A stretch of DNA of 64,000 nucleotides from Glandiceps talaboti (GCF_964340395.1 NC_135557.1:25188563-25252562); one strand, 5' to 3'; counted from the first letter of the stretch, positions 1 through 12,426 are shown. Numbers and translations: made by a program. Notes: generated by a model from the sequence alone, not told the origin.

Positions 1-296
1 AGTAATGTATAAAAGGAATCAGCTGTCTTCTCTGTCTTGTAGAAATATGGTTTATATTATTGGGAAATCGAACAGACGTTTCGTTGTTGAATTTTCTTTG
101 TTGACATCAAGCTATGACGATATATTAGTGGCAATGAAGCATTGACACTGAATGAAAAAGGCAAGTGAAAGACCAGGATCTTGCAATTGACAAATATAGA
201 ATATAGATTTATGTCAGTTTGTATTTAGTCAGTTGTTCCTATGAGGCTTTGTATAAAAATCATATGAAACTTTTACCTTGATCATATAATACACTA
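1..296. other. No gene recognised
   Basis: AT-rich sequence at the left edge. It probably includes decayed upstream parts of the LINE remnant that becomes recognisable at 297, but no domain could be read here. Confidence 0.3.
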
Positions 297-610
297 AATG
301 ACAGAGCGCTTACCATTTGTGGACCAAAGCTATGGAACTCAATTCCTGGAGAACTAAAGCTGATCACTGACATTGAACTTTTTAAAGGTGAACTTAAAAC
401 ACATCTGTTTAAACAATATTATAAACTGTATTGATGTATTACCACGTGTCTTTTACTAAGTAGTCATTTTAGCCTTTTTGTAATTATTGTAAACAATTTG
501 TTGTTTTTAGCTTTATTATATTGTTTTACCATGCTTTTAAATCTATTTTATGTACAGCGCTTTTGAATATTAATAAATAAAAAAGGCGCTTTAGAAAATA
601 AATAAACTTT
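297..610 (+). mobile_element. LINE 3' end remnant (CR1/L2-like C-terminus plus 3' UTR)
   Basis: Positions 297-434 read as the last residues of a non-LTR retrotransposon ORF2 and then a stop. The motif CGPKLWNSIPGEL followed by FKGELKTHLF is the conserved tail found after the reverse transcriptase in CR1/L2/RTE-type elements. The following 170 bases look like the matching 3' UTR, including a repeated GGCGCTTTA-type block before AATAAA-like sequence near 590. Only the tail is present, so this is a 5'-truncated dead copy. The exact clade is an inference. Confidence 0.6.
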
Positions 611-1925
611 TAACTTTAAACCGTGACATTTGTAATCATTGTCGAAAGAGAGTAACTATTAAATAAACACCCCACGATGTAGGTTAATTTGTGAATTACC
701 ATGACTATAACAAGTACGGTTTATACTTACTTCAGTGTCAGCTATAGTATTGATCTAACACCGTTATATACGACTTGTCTACACAATTATAGCACTCGTT
801 TGCCATCAAAGGAATGCAATCTTTGTAAACCAATGTTTGTTTTTTTCCCTTTGTTCCACCTTCAGTGTTGCAAATATACCATTTGTACTTTATTTGTGCA
901 AATATTAAATCTACCTTGGGCATGGCAATTGTAGGGAAGCCACTCACCGACACTCTTATGTCATTATACATTGTATCAAATCGTATAGGCAAATATCTTA
1001 CCTATAGTGCTATGATATTAGTTGAGAGTACAACCGGTCGATTCTCAAATACAAGAGATGCACGCAACAGCTGTTCAACACTATGCAAATATTTGTTTCA
1101 AGTTGTTACTTTTAAATCTTTCTATACATGCACATTTCACAAATTTAGGTGTTTTGTTGCATATGCTTAAACTGAAAGCCCGAGTTGATAATCTATGTTG
1201 GTTGGACAGGATACCTTGATCAATGACTAGTACAATAAGAATGTAATGTAGATTTCTTGATTTCTGGAACGCAATTCTTTCATTTCCCTTATGATGAACA
1301 TATCACAGTAGTTTCCATGATTTTTTCACAAATACTACTAATCGAACAGTCAAGAGTGTGTCTTTTCTAACCTCATTGCTCTTTCTTGGCAATTACCACT
1401 CTTCAAGTTTCAATCTGGATACCATTATTCTACTGTATTTCACTTGTATGCACTTGAGTCACCTAGTAAATTGACGCCATTTGCACTGCATCTAATTCTA
1501 AGCCTAGCTCCTCCATTTTCAGTTACATTATGGAGCTATCAGCAATTCTATGGACCTGAAATACCATCTAGGCATGTCACAAAAATTACAATCACCCATT
1601 TTGTTAGTCGACAAAATGGTTTCTGCTCCACATGCTACACATACATTACTGAATGGGCGTGTGAGAATATGTTGACCGTCTTGTTCTATTTGGACCCTCT
1701 AGCATTAGGCAAAATGATATTGCAATTACCATACAATTGTAGCTGTCATACGATGTGGTATTTATGCTAAAGGAAGAAACTTAATGAATGATTCTTTGAA
1801 GATGAGGCTTTGAAAAAATAATTTTAAAAGTTCATCTTATTTCCGCTTGTGATTTGTAACATATTAAGTGTAGCATTTCTGCATTATAATAAAATCGATT
1901 TTACTCGAGTTTGTCAGAACACAAT
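611..1925. other. Intergenic, no supported gene
   Basis: Short open frames occur on both strands (for example 701-934 + and 738-992 -). None shows a recognisable domain, splice-site support or codon bias. A cysteine-containing minus-strand stretch around 1567-1650 was examined and could not be assigned. Confidence 0.4.
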
Positions 1926-2523
1926 ATGATGGAGTCTTTGTGGCAAAAACACACATTGGAATCGTCAGGAAAAGAGGTCCTTGAATTGCTGGATATATAC
2001 ACGACTATATCTGAATTATTACGTCAAGCATTTGCACACTTGAAGGTACATTTATGTATATTGTGACCGCTGAGCACCCCAAACACCTTCAGAGCTGTTG
2101 TTTCTTAGCAAATAGAAAATAAATTTTACATAATAATCTTCTAGTTTTGGTTGTCTCTTTCAAAATTCACACTTTGCAAGTGCAAAATACTGCAAAACAA
2201 CAATTGTTATCCAAGATTTCTGAAATCATGCATTTTATCAACAAAACATCAAAAAGTGTAAGAAAATAAAAGTTAAAAATACACCAGATGTTCTAAACAT
2301 ACAAAAATTGAAGGAAATGTATATTTGTCCTGAGAGAAATGTTTTCTTGCCCAGAGTATCTTTTTATTTTTCCAATACAAGCTTTAGACGTGTTATTCTG
2401 AATAAATTGTGATGCCTAATCTACTCAATATATTTGAAATGATATAATCATATTTTTTGTTTCAGGAACGAGGTTGTGAGAATTCTGTATGCTATATGAA
2501 ACGAGCTACATTCCATACAAATG
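1926..2523 (+). CDS. Possible two-exon gene fragment, function unknown
   Basis: A frame from ATG ATG at 1926 stays open for 40 codons to 2045 and ends at AAG|gtacat. After a 420-base intron with a good acceptor (tttgtttcag), a second exon runs 2466-2523 in the same phase and ends at a strong donor (gtaagtag). The joined product would begin MMESLWQKHTLESSGKEVLE and include LLDIYTTISELLRQAFAHLK, which looks helical and amphipathic. No family is recognised. No further exon in the right phase was identified downstream, and the first donor is weak. The intron contains a dispersed repeat also found at 38.2 kb. This could be the 5' part of a real gene or a chance arrangement. Confidence 0.33.
2147..2275 (+). 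repeat. Dispersed repeat, copy 1 (partner at 38180-38310)
   Basis: This stretch matches 38180-38310 over about 130 bases with scattered differences. Shared blocks include the CTTTCAAA/CTTTTTCAAA lead-in, CACACTTTG/TACACTTTA, the AACAATTGTTAT-type core and TGTAAGAAAATAAAA/TGTCAGAAAATAAAA. No coding potential or terminal repeats are visible. It may be a SINE or an old MITE; the class is unknown. Confidence 0.5.
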
Positions 2524-4560
2524 GTAAGTAGTTTACAAAATAACGTCAATGTAACATTACAAGAAATGATAATATAGTGATATTTTGAAAAGACTGTGAC
2601 TTTTCACTTGTGTATGTTTTCACTTGTAATGTCTACCTGCAAAGATGTGTACCTGATCTCAAAATTAATAATATAAACATAACTAGGTGCATATTGATAA
2701 ATTAATTTATTTATTTAAGCATATTACTAGGACGATAGGTAGATGTTCAAAGTCAATAACTTCAACTCCATATGAATAGAAAAAACTAATCGGCATCAGG
2801 TCATGCACATCATGGATGGAACATACAAGGAGTTACAAAGACTAAGATATTGTCTACCATTCATCTGTGAGTCAAAATCTATCTTTTCAAAGTACAGGAT
2901 ATCATTATATTCCTTAAAACCCTTCCATACAATTGCAAAGCTTAGCCTTTAGACTCACTTCACAAAGTAAAGCATCAAATGCAGATTTTAGAAGTATTTG
3001 TCTCCTCCAAATTGTTCGGTTTGGCGCCATTATACTATGTAATACAACTTGATTTTACTAATTAAATCATGGCAGATTGTTAGATTACTTGACTACGATG
3101 TCCGTTGTTAATACCCTTGTCTTGTACTTAGTTGATTTAGGCTAATAATATTGCAATCCATCTACAATACATTTTTTCAAGCAAATTGAACATCGCAGAA
3201 TGCTCATAATGCGGATAATGTCGGTTTGTCCTAGTTTTTATTTGTACATGCATGCAGAAAATGTCGGAGTGCATACCACTCATATTGACACCTTACGTTA
3301 CTGCCACCTAAAACTGTTGTTCTATAAGGAATGAAACTGGTGTAAAAACAGTTTTGCATACTTGTCAACTCTCCATCTTAACCGTCTTTAACAGGTAAAG
3401 TTCAATTATAATATTAAACACACCAATAAACAACATATACACTAAATAACAAAAATTACTTGCTAAAGCGCATACCTTGGTAAATACTTACCAGTTCGCC
3501 TAAAAAGCAGTTATACTATTCAAAACAAAACAAAATGGATTCTCTGACGTTCAATGGCTGATGCTAATATCACGTTACGATGTCATGTTTGATGGTAATT
3601 ATGTATATCAAATTAAACCACTTTAATTAAAATGGAATTTAATTAAATTACTTGACATTATGTCCTCTCATCATGTTTTCATATATCATAAAGAGTTGAA
3701 TTAATGAGATTGCAGTTTAATTAAAATATGGCTTTGATTTATCCAGATTTTTTTCTTATGACGAAAAGGCATCGATATAACAATGTACTTTAATTAAACT
3801 ATAAAGACGTTCGATTCACATTTTGTTCTTATAATTAAAAAATGCGGCGATTCCATTAAATTGTAACTAATTAAACTGTCGACAATAATTTTAAGGCAAT
3901 AATGTAAACACAACCTCCGGAGGAGATTGGTAAAGGTAATATTATACAAGACATTTCTTAGGGTGTAACTGGATTTCTCATTCATAGAAGCTAACTGTAC
4001 ATGTATTTTAATACCATTTTCACTTGGTTGAAAATATTCTTAAGTTTTATGTATTATGGTTGCCATGGTAAATAATGTATGGTCTGCACATGATGCCATA
4101 GCATCCAACACTTTGACAAACTAATGGCTACATAAAATGTATGTTTGACTCTGACACATGTTGCTATGAGGTTGAATTTAGTATTTGTCACAATTTTGTT
4201 ACCAAGACAACAAAACTAACAACCACATAACTAGTTTCCAGTGATGTAGTTAGATCCGCTACTTGTACTGCTGAGAAATGGATACATGTATTTTATATTT
4301 CAATTTGAAATAAATTAATCAGCAATACATTTTCAACTATGACCAAATGTTATTTTGATTTCCATGATAATCATGCATCCCCACCACAGTCTCTAATCAA
4401 TTGCTCCGTGACTAATAAGGAACGACTTTGATATAACAAACATGTTTAATTTTTCAATTCGCCATAACGGTTTGCTATTGTAACCATGGATCTCATTCCC
4501 TGTTTAATAGACAATATTTCATGTTCATCAGAATAGATTTATACCAATTTGAGCTATCGT
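2524..4560. other. Intergenic; cluster of TTTAATTAAA-like palindromes
   Basis: No gene was recognised. Between about 3610 and 3880 the sequence TTTAATTAAA or a close variant recurs at least four times, together with other TAATTA cores. This may only reflect local AT-rich composition, but such cores are also typical homeodomain binding sites. The rest of the stretch holds nothing assignable. Confidence 0.35.
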
Positions 4561-4563
4561 ATT

Positions 4564-4564
<1 letters not shown>

Positions 4565-4603
<39 letters not shown>

Positions 4604-4609
4604 TACGCA

Positions 4610-4645
<36 letters not shown>
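4565..4645 (+). repeat. Compound microsatellite (CAGA)n then (CA)n
   Basis: About nine CAGA repeats are followed by a short interruption and a run of about 17 CA dinucleotides. Confidence 0.95.
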
Positions 4646-4647
<2 letters not shown>

Positions 4648-5564
4648 ACCTAACTACTTATTGCAACTTAACTCCATATTGCTTACACACAAAACTAGTT
4701 TCATCCTACCCAAATAATTCACAAGGCGAACACATGCAATTTCCACCATAAAAATCACAGTGTTGTAAAGGTAGAATGGAAACAGGAAACCGTGGGCTGT
4801 CTCATTGTAATGCTGAGTAGGAGTTTGATAACTGCGAGTGGATATTATCCTATAATGTGCATACTTCAGTATTAAGGCAATGCCTTCCAACACCACATCT
4901 ATAAATCCCTCGAGAGAAGTGTAAAGTAATATTTTATTCAATGCAACACCAGAGTTAATACCATATACAGTGGTAATACTTTGCTTATAAATCTATGTAT
5001 AGATTTATTACTTTTAGATTGCGAGTGTCGTTAACAACAAAAATAGTGTTCAATAACCATTAGCACCAAAGGGTGCTAGAATGTGAACATAAACATGACT
5101 AAATAACGATATAAAGTCCTCTATACTATCATAAGTACTGGTAAGATTTGCCGACGAGAGACATTTTTCATTCGGGAGTAGAGTTGATGCCAAATCAAGG
5201 TTTAGGAGCAAAGTAATGTGATTTCATTTTGGTTGAGATGTTATACATCAATAACCTCTGAGCTGCGTCAATCATTTCATGAATAATCACATAATAGATA
5301 TCACTCGCTCCGTCTTTAGGGGCGTTTAATACTACGTTCTGATTGGCAAAACAATCGATAGAAAGAAATATACTATCATAGGATATGAAACATAGGTAAA
5401 TATTTTTTTCAATTTAAAAACCTTCCTCATTTTAAAATCTATCGGTAAATCAATAATCTTTATCAAGTGTGCTACATCTGCGCTGAAGTAATATTAGGAT
5501 ATACAATTTAACAGGTCTACTTGTAAAGGCAACATTTAATTATTAAGTTAACCAACTGCAGTAG
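4646..5564. other. Intergenic, nothing assignable
   Basis: One 95-codon minus-strand frame (4654-4941) is open but has no recognisable domain or splice context. The rest is AT-rich unique sequence. Confidence 0.35.
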
Positions 5565-5690
5565 TTAAAGTGGTCATATGGGTGAGAATTGGGTATTTAT
5601 CTTTTAATTTAATTCAACTTATAAAACAACTTCACTATGTTTAATAATGTGAAATAATATATATACCAACAATAAACGAAAGTCCAATTT
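5565..5690 (+). mobile_element. Half copy of the foldback MITE family seen at 36753-37096
   Basis: It begins TTAAAGTGGTCATATGGGTG and continues with a diverged version of the left arm of the 36.75 kb element, including AACTTCACTATGTTTAATAA and a TATACCAA block. Only one arm is present, so it is a truncated relic. Confidence 0.55.
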
Positions 5691-6505
5691 ACCCACCTTT
5701 ACCCAACCTTTACCCTCCATGTGACCCACCTAACCATCATCTCTGTCCAGGCGTAGGACGAGATGCAGTACCACTTTTGACTGTCTACAACCCCCAGGTG
5801 AGAGATCATCGGAGGTAAATTAAATCAGAGGTTGAACTTCTTCTCATATTCACCACATTTACACATCCTTGTTTGTAACTCATTAAATTGCAAAACATTT
5901 TTTTTAAATGGTGTATCAAAACTTGCTGTAAAATGTACTGAGTGATTTGTCTGAGAAAGTAAACATTGTCATATTTGCTGTACATATCACCATTACTATT
6001 CCCCCAATATAGCAATAAAATTCTCTCCAAACCTTTCAAATTGTTGCTGATCTGTCCGAAAAAAAGACAGAAAGGTTGAGAAAGATGACAGCAAAAACAA
6101 ATGAAGACTATTTATTGATTCACATGAATGTTCATTCATTTTCCACACACAAATTCGTTATGACCTTATTAAAGGCATGTGTTCGTAGGATCATGTGCTC
6201 TGAATAATGGGTCATTCTGTTGACAACAAATAACAACCATTTCATGTAACATTTGTCCAGTTTATGTTTGGAACAAAAGCTCACAAGTAATACGTTTAAT
6301 TGATCTGTTATCATTCATGCTGTGTGTATTAAATAACACTGGGTTATGCCCCCAATTTCCATGAGGTTAATCAGATGACATGGTAGGGGAAAGAGGCAAT
6401 TGCTCTGTGTTCATAGCGCCATACCTATAAAGTAATATATCGCTTACCCTTGTAAGAAGACCTTTCTCTGATATACAAATAAGTAATTAGTATAACTGGC
6501 TAACG
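5691..6505. other. Intergenic, nothing assignable
   Basis: Short minus-strand frames (5806-6039, 6132-6314) have no recognisable domain. No repeat structure was seen. Confidence 0.35.
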
Positions 6506-6750
6506 GGGAACTTGCAAACCCGCCATGTTGAATGTTGCATCATGGGAAATGTGGTAATAAATACTAGTCAAATTGTATTTTAAACAATAATGATACATTG
6601 TTTTAACCACAAATGGTCAATTCACATTTACCCCAGACCATTGTGGGAGGTTTATTTTATCGGTAGCTCCTAATTAGGTATTACAATAACCACAGATAAT
6701 CCCATAGTCCTTTACGTCTGAGCATGCTCAGTCTGGATTGCAAGTTCGCC
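6506..6750 (+). mobile_element. MITE family A, copy 1 (245 bp)
   Basis: It starts GGGAACTTGCAAACCCGCCA and ends TTGCAAGTTCGCC. The interior aligns along its length with 60117-60360, including TGAGCATGCTCAGTCTGGAT near the right end. The right terminus has a substitution relative to the perfect inverted repeat of the other copy, so this copy is older or damaged. It has no coding capacity and is inferred to be a non-autonomous DNA transposon. Confidence 0.75.
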
Positions 6751-7140
6751 ATTAATGTTTAAATGTTCTCCTTTTTCCAAGATTTTCTTACTTATATGGA
6801 GTCTCTATATCATTTCATGAGCATACTATTTAAAATGCTTATTCAATATGGTCACAACATCTTTGTCGATCAAGATACATATGTATGTAGTTGACCTATT
6901 GAAGGCAATTTATCATATACAGTTTTCTCTAAAGGTATACCATGACCTTAATCTACAAATACCACAGAGTTAATATCTATCTACGTCAAGCACAATTCCC
7001 TCGGGTCTGTTGAATAGTGCAGTTCATGATAACCCTACTTAATCATAAAGATTAATTTAGGTTTCATGAAATATTCATTATATGTAGCAAACTCATTAAA
7101 TGCTTGCATAAATAAATATTTGTCAGTAGTTGATACAGAT
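6751..7140. other. Intergenic, nothing assignable
   Basis: AT-rich unique sequence between the MITE and the microsatellite block; no feature was seen. Confidence 0.3.
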
Positions 7141-7150
7141 CGTAATGCTA

Positions 7151-7552
7151 TACATACATACATACATACATACATACATACATACATACATACATACATA
7201 CATGCTTACATGCATGCATGCATACATACATACATACATACATACATACATACATACATACATACATACATACATGCTTACATGCATGCATGCATACATA
7301 CATACATACATACATACATACATACATACATACATACATACATACATACCATAATATATGATATGATATGATATGATATGATATGATATGATATGATATG
7401 ATATGATATGATATGACATTATATGATATGATATGATATAACATAATATAATATGACATAACATAACATAACATAATATAATATATATAATATAATATAA
7501 AATAATGTAATATAATATAATATAATATAATATAATATAATATAATATAATG
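7151..7552 (+). repeat. Microsatellite block: (CATA)n, (GATAT)n, (ATAAT)n
   Basis: From about 7151 to 7348 there is (CATA)n, interrupted twice by the same CATGCTTACATGCATGCATG block, which points to a larger internal duplication. It passes into a pentamer array of ATGAT/GATAT type to about 7435, then into irregular TATAA/ATAAT pentamers to 7552. The long open frames across it are products of the repeat. Confidence 0.95.
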
Positions 7553-8204
7553 TTATTAATTTATTTTAACAAATAATTTACATTATCAAACTTTTTTTGG
7601 TCATTTTACACGGTCCCACCTATGGTGTCTCATACCATTAAATTATCAGCTTACACTGTCACTAACAATTTGAAGTTTACTTTAAAAGTTACAAACTCAG
7701 CCTTATACTATCTAGAGTCGACAATGATCAGTGATAGGCCCTAGAGACGGCTACAATTCCATAATCTGCGATTATAGTACACTATGCCACTTCCATTTAG
7801 AGATACCATCATCCTATTAAATAAGACGTGTATAGGGACTACTTGATTCTTCTTCTCCTTTGAACCTGCCATTATTAATCTTACAGAAATGACACTTATA
7901 CAATGACATAAACAGATATATAGATGCTAAGATGGCGTAATGACTTCTTAATATTTAACAAGATATATTACACGTACAATAAGTGTTTTACAACCAATCA
8001 TAAAATTGTATGGTGTACATTAGTAAGTTACAGCACCCTAGAGTAGGTATGGTAAAGTAATTTATATCTCTTTCTTAGTTTCAATTACATGGTTCTGCTA
8101 TTGAAAGGCAAACGTCATGTATATCATGTTTACCATGCATGATAAATATGTAACCTTGTGATAGAATTGTTTCAAACTGTTATGAATTCAGTGCATATAC
8201 ACTC
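7553..8204. other. Intergenic, nothing assignable
   Basis: AT-rich unique sequence with no supported frame or repeat. Confidence 0.3.
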
Positions 8205-8216
8205 TACTGTAATGCC

Positions 8217-8310
8217 GTGTATGTATGCCGTGTATGTATGTATGTATGTATGTATGTATGTATGTATGTTTGTATGTATGTATGTATGTATGTATGTATG
8301 TGTTTGTATA
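8217..8310 (+). repeat. (TATG)n microsatellite
   Basis: About 19 TATG units with one TTTG variant, followed by a TG-rich decayed tail. Confidence 0.95.
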
Positions 8311-8659
8311 TATATTTGTACGTTTGTGTGACAGTGTGTGTACATGTGTCTTTCAGTTCATGTGTAAATTCATGTGTGTAATCTCAATTATTTTAGATAC
8401 TTTACTTTATTTTAGTAGTACAAAAGTAATGCAATGGGAGCAGATTTTCGGTTTTTTAAACTTTAACAGGAAAAAAACAGTGCCACACATTTTGACTCTA
8501 ACTGTGCGATTGTGTGACATATGTTTATAGCGATGTCAGGAATTGTTCAACTTTCAATCTTTTCAGAAGTATGACAGTGGGAGTAATAGTGACTAGACAA
8601 CCTTTAAACCAACTTATTTAGTGAACTTCAAATTCTTGATATATTCAAACTATATAAAC

Positions 8660-8925
8660 TTCAAATTTGTACTTGTATGGCTTGTTAAACAACAGGTTAC
8701 CTCACCGTTTTACAGATTATTGCACACCGCCGGTTTATGAGTATAGTACTAGGCTCAATGGAAGGGGAAATCAAAGTAATCACGTCCATAGGCAAGTTTG
8801 CAATACATTTCACAGGTACGGCGTTTTGGAACAGTCTTCCACCTGGCATTAGATCACAGCCATCTAGATCTTCAGTTCATGATTATCTAAAAAAAAAATA
8901 CATTTGGGTTTTATGTTCTTAATAT
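8660..8925 (+). mobile_element. LINE ORF2 C-terminal fragment, frameshifted
   Basis: Two overlapping frames together give a LINE-like C-terminus. The first (8667-8852) reads LNNRLPHRFTDYCTPP and VYEYSTRLNGRGN. The second (8737-8922) reads FTGTAFWNSLPPGIRSQPSR and then a short helical tail to a stop. The pattern of cysteine-containing linker, 'TGTAFWNSLP' motif and final short helix is known from the end of LINE ORF2 proteins. A frameshift near 8790 breaks the frame. It is a 5'-truncated pseudogene. Confidence 0.6.
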
Positions 8926-10039
8926 TGACTTCACACTGCTCTATAGTTACTTTGCATTATTAGTAACTTTGTATTATTCTAGTTTATGTGGGGTCAGATT
9001 CGACTAGCATTGTACTATTTTCTGATTCCCATTACCTAATTATCAACCTTTATCTACTTGTTTGTGTATTAACTGTAAAATATCTTATATTGTAATAAAC
9101 TACACATACCTTGTTTAAGTGTTCATGCTTGTACAATTAGTTGAAGTGCAAGGAATTATTTTTGAAGCGTTTTTGTTGAGACAGAAGTGTTACTACCAGA
9201 CAAGGTAAGAGTAAGTTCTACAAGCCAAACACAGGCTAAAACCGTCACAAACTAAGTTACAAACTAAGACCATTGTTATATCATAACTGTAAATTGATGG
9301 CATTAATTGAGAGATCAAAATATCTGGTCTAACATAGTAATATACTAGTATGCATGCACAGTTGGAACGCTTCCAAGTTATGATGTTGAACCGTTGCAAA
9401 TATTACCTGTAGTAATGTTGTAGTCCGCAGCGTCAGTGAGCTCTGCAAATGCTCAGGAGAAGATTTCTCAATGAGAAAGAGTAGAAGAAGGAAGTAGAGA
9501 AAATATTGAGGACATTTCGAAAGGAGCTGAGATATTTTGTTATTTGTACAAATCATCATCTAAAAGGTCAATGATGGCATGCACGGTTCTTAACTCGGCT
9601 GGAGTGGAAATGGGTACGTGTTCTGTCATACAAGTGTAAGAACTTACACTGACAGACTTACCATAGAAAGTTGTTTTGAACCTGTCCTAGAAGTATCATG
9701 TTATCAAGCCGAGCAGGAAATCCGTAAAACCCGAAGGTCTACTCCCTGTAATAGATGTAATCAACCTGTCGCTATGTCTATCTTTTCACTCCAATGAGTC
9801 TCGAAGAAGCATGCCATATACCAACCATCTAAAGTAATATGTTGTGTCAAACAGGCGGTTTATTCATAACTGTATTTTTAATGGGTCGATCAATGTACAT
9901 ATTGCCCCCTAAAAAACGAGTAGCATAAAACAAGTCTTCCGAGAGATCAGACCCCCCCTCCCCCATATAGTTTCTTGCGTACGACTAAAAGAACATCATT
10001 AGGTATGTACATGTGTGATATTCACGAAATTGTGATGTT
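8926..10039. other. Intergenic, nothing assignable
   Basis: It probably starts with the 3' UTR of the LINE remnant. Minus-strand frames at 9193-9399 and 9329-9559 carry no recognisable domain. Confidence 0.3.
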
Positions 10040-10510
10040 GTGATGTGACCTTGAAGATCAAGGTTAAGGTCAAAGGTCAATGTCTTAATAAAACACTGAT
10101 TATGTAGGGGTAGTTATTTAAATGAAGTCTATATGTAATGTAGTTTTGAGTTATGCAATATATATTGACTTTTAGCAACAAAATGGCCGCCATTCAGTAA
10201 AGATTGACATGAGCTCCAAGAATAACAATTGATCAAATATCTCTCTGTGTCTATTATTTGTGAACATGGTTTAAAAGAAATTGAACACAAATGAAAACCC
10301 CTGATTGTATGTGATATGCAAGAAATTAATGGATTCTGACAATTGACCAAGGTCAAGGTCAAGGTATTATAAGATAGCTTGTATCTGATAATATAGGGGT
10401 AGACACTTGAATGAAGTCTCTATGTAGTATAGTGTTTGAGTTATATAGAAATCGTTGATTTAGAAAACCAAATGTGGCCGCCATTCAGTCAAATTTTCAT
10501 ATTTCACTAA
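10040..10510 (+). repeat. Two-copy direct repeat with AGGTCA motifs
   Basis: Two related segments of about 160 bases lie about 300 bases apart (about 10040-10200 and 10345-10500). Each has AAGGTCA-type tandem hexamers, then TAGGGGTAG, AATGAAGTCT and a GGCCGCCATTCAGT block. The first contains AGGTCAAAGGTCA, two half-sites spaced by one base; the second contains TCAAGGTCAAGG. The duplication is visible. A regulatory role is speculative; the hexamers may just belong to a transposon family. Confidence 0.55.
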
Positions 10511-11559
10511 ACAAAGTGAACTGCATATGTACCATATAATATGTCACCTAATGTGCATGGTATGCACGCACGCACGCACACACACACGGACTCATAGACA
10601 CAGAGATTGGCCGATGCACGCTTGGCAGAATGGAAAGATGGAGCCTATTGTAATAGCCTCCCCCTGGGGTGGGGGAGGGCTAAGAAATCCAGTCATTGCA
10701 AAGTTGTATGCACAGCACACGACTTTCATGTTCAGAGAGTCTATTTGCGTCAGATCAGCTGTCTTGAAAGTAGTTTTATTGTTTTGCAAATTTTCATGTG
10801 GGGTGGGCAAATGAAACCATAAAACCGTAGTTCTTATCTTGATTTGGATTTTATTTTCAATATCCTGGCATAATATAATGGCGATATTAAACTATCCCCT
10901 TGCGCTGTTATACCAGTCGGTTTTGGCCTGTGAGCCCAATATATGCACTTGCTATCGCTCGTGCATATACTTCATTAACTGATCAAAACATCTTGGTATA
11001 CAATCCCCAGGGGTTTATTGCATATTTTTTTTATTTTGGCATTAATCTGTCAATGGACTTTGTTAATATTCACGATGGGGTGGCTGCAGTATTGACGTTC
11101 ATCACAGGTATTCAGACCTGCAGTGATTCTAATCTTAACAATTTATGATTGTATCTTTCTTTCTTTGTTGAAACTAATTTTACCGCCGTAGCACATAATC
11201 ATGTCTGACCGAAAACTGTCATATGTGTGTACATTTGTATGTATAAAAAACATTCTTACTAGCTATGACATAGACACCACTCTCTTTGTGCGCCCGTCAA
11301 CTTTTGATTAATAGCACAAATATCCCCTCTATGTAACTAACAGATAACTGACTAGTCTTACAGCGACTATCACAAATATCAATTTCCATGTACACAACTA
11401 AGAGACTAATTCAAGTCTCAGGGTACATTATAAATCGATATGTCTAATAATTAATGGTGCATTCTGTATTTGTGATATGATTATACTGTCACTATATCAC
11501 AGTACACGCATATAGAGACCGTGTCAGTTCTCACCACCGTGTTAAATGATTGAAGTCAA
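10511..11559. other. Intergenic, nothing assignable
   Basis: It contains a short CA/CG-rich patch near 10565-10590 and a G-run at 10670-10678. The overlapping frames at 10527-10822 on both strands have no recognisable domain. Confidence 0.3.
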
Positions 11560-11750
11560 TATAGTGTAGTGCAGTGTAGTGTAGTGTAGTGTAGTGGAGT
11601 GTGTGTAGTGTAGTGTAGTGTAGTGCAGTGCAGCGCAGTGTAGTGCAGTGTAGTGTAGTGTAGTGTAGTGTAGTGTAGTGTAGTGTAGTGTAGTGTAATA
11701 TAGTCAAGTGTAGTGCAGTGCAGTGTAGTGTAGTATAGTGTAGTGTAGTA
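11560..11750 (+). repeat. (GTGTA)n pentanucleotide microsatellite
   Basis: About 37 TAGTG units with CAGTG, TAATA and similar variants. The 84-codon minus-strand frame across it is an artefact of the pentamer. Confidence 0.95.
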
Positions 11751-12335
11751 ATACGATACTTTTCTACATATTATAAACTTCTTGCAGTCAATGACCACGA
11801 CCTTTGACACTTTTAGGGACGTGTTGTTGTACTGAGAATCTTATTAACATATTAATACAAACTTCCATTGCCAGTCAATGACCACGCGCAGTTAATGAGT
11901 CATACGCAGTTTTTTTTAAATCAATATTTATAAAATTAATAACTGACATAATGAATTATGTATGTTTTGTTCATAATCATGTTAATTATCTCTCACACTT
12001 CCTCACAATACATGTTAAATTAATGTTCTCAGACACTAATTACTCTCAAGAGATTTCAAGGATTCAGATAGAGTTAGATGGCATTATGTATTAATAGAAT
12101 TTACCTTCAAAAAACTCATAAATAAAGACTTACGTATTGCGTAATTACAAATGTCAACACCATACTATTCTAACAACTGTCATTGACACAAACTGGCAGG
12201 CTTACTAATGGAATTATAAAAAATAGAGTTTTGATCCTTTGATATACGTTTCATATGACACATACGGAAACGAAGCAGGCGTAGAGAATTAATTACATAT
12301 CAAGACTGTTTTCCGCTATTTATTCCAAGTCTGGA

Positions 12336-12339
<4 letters not shown>
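11751..12339. other. Intergenic, nothing assignable
   Basis: AT-rich unique sequence with no supported gene. Confidence 0.3.

Positions 12340-12426
<87 letters not shown>

Noticed and set aside
7066-7474. Overlapping open frames on both strands rich in Tyr-Ile-His-Thr or Met-Tyr-Val-Cys
   Set aside because: They are translations of the CATA/TATG tetramer, which is open in several frames by chance.
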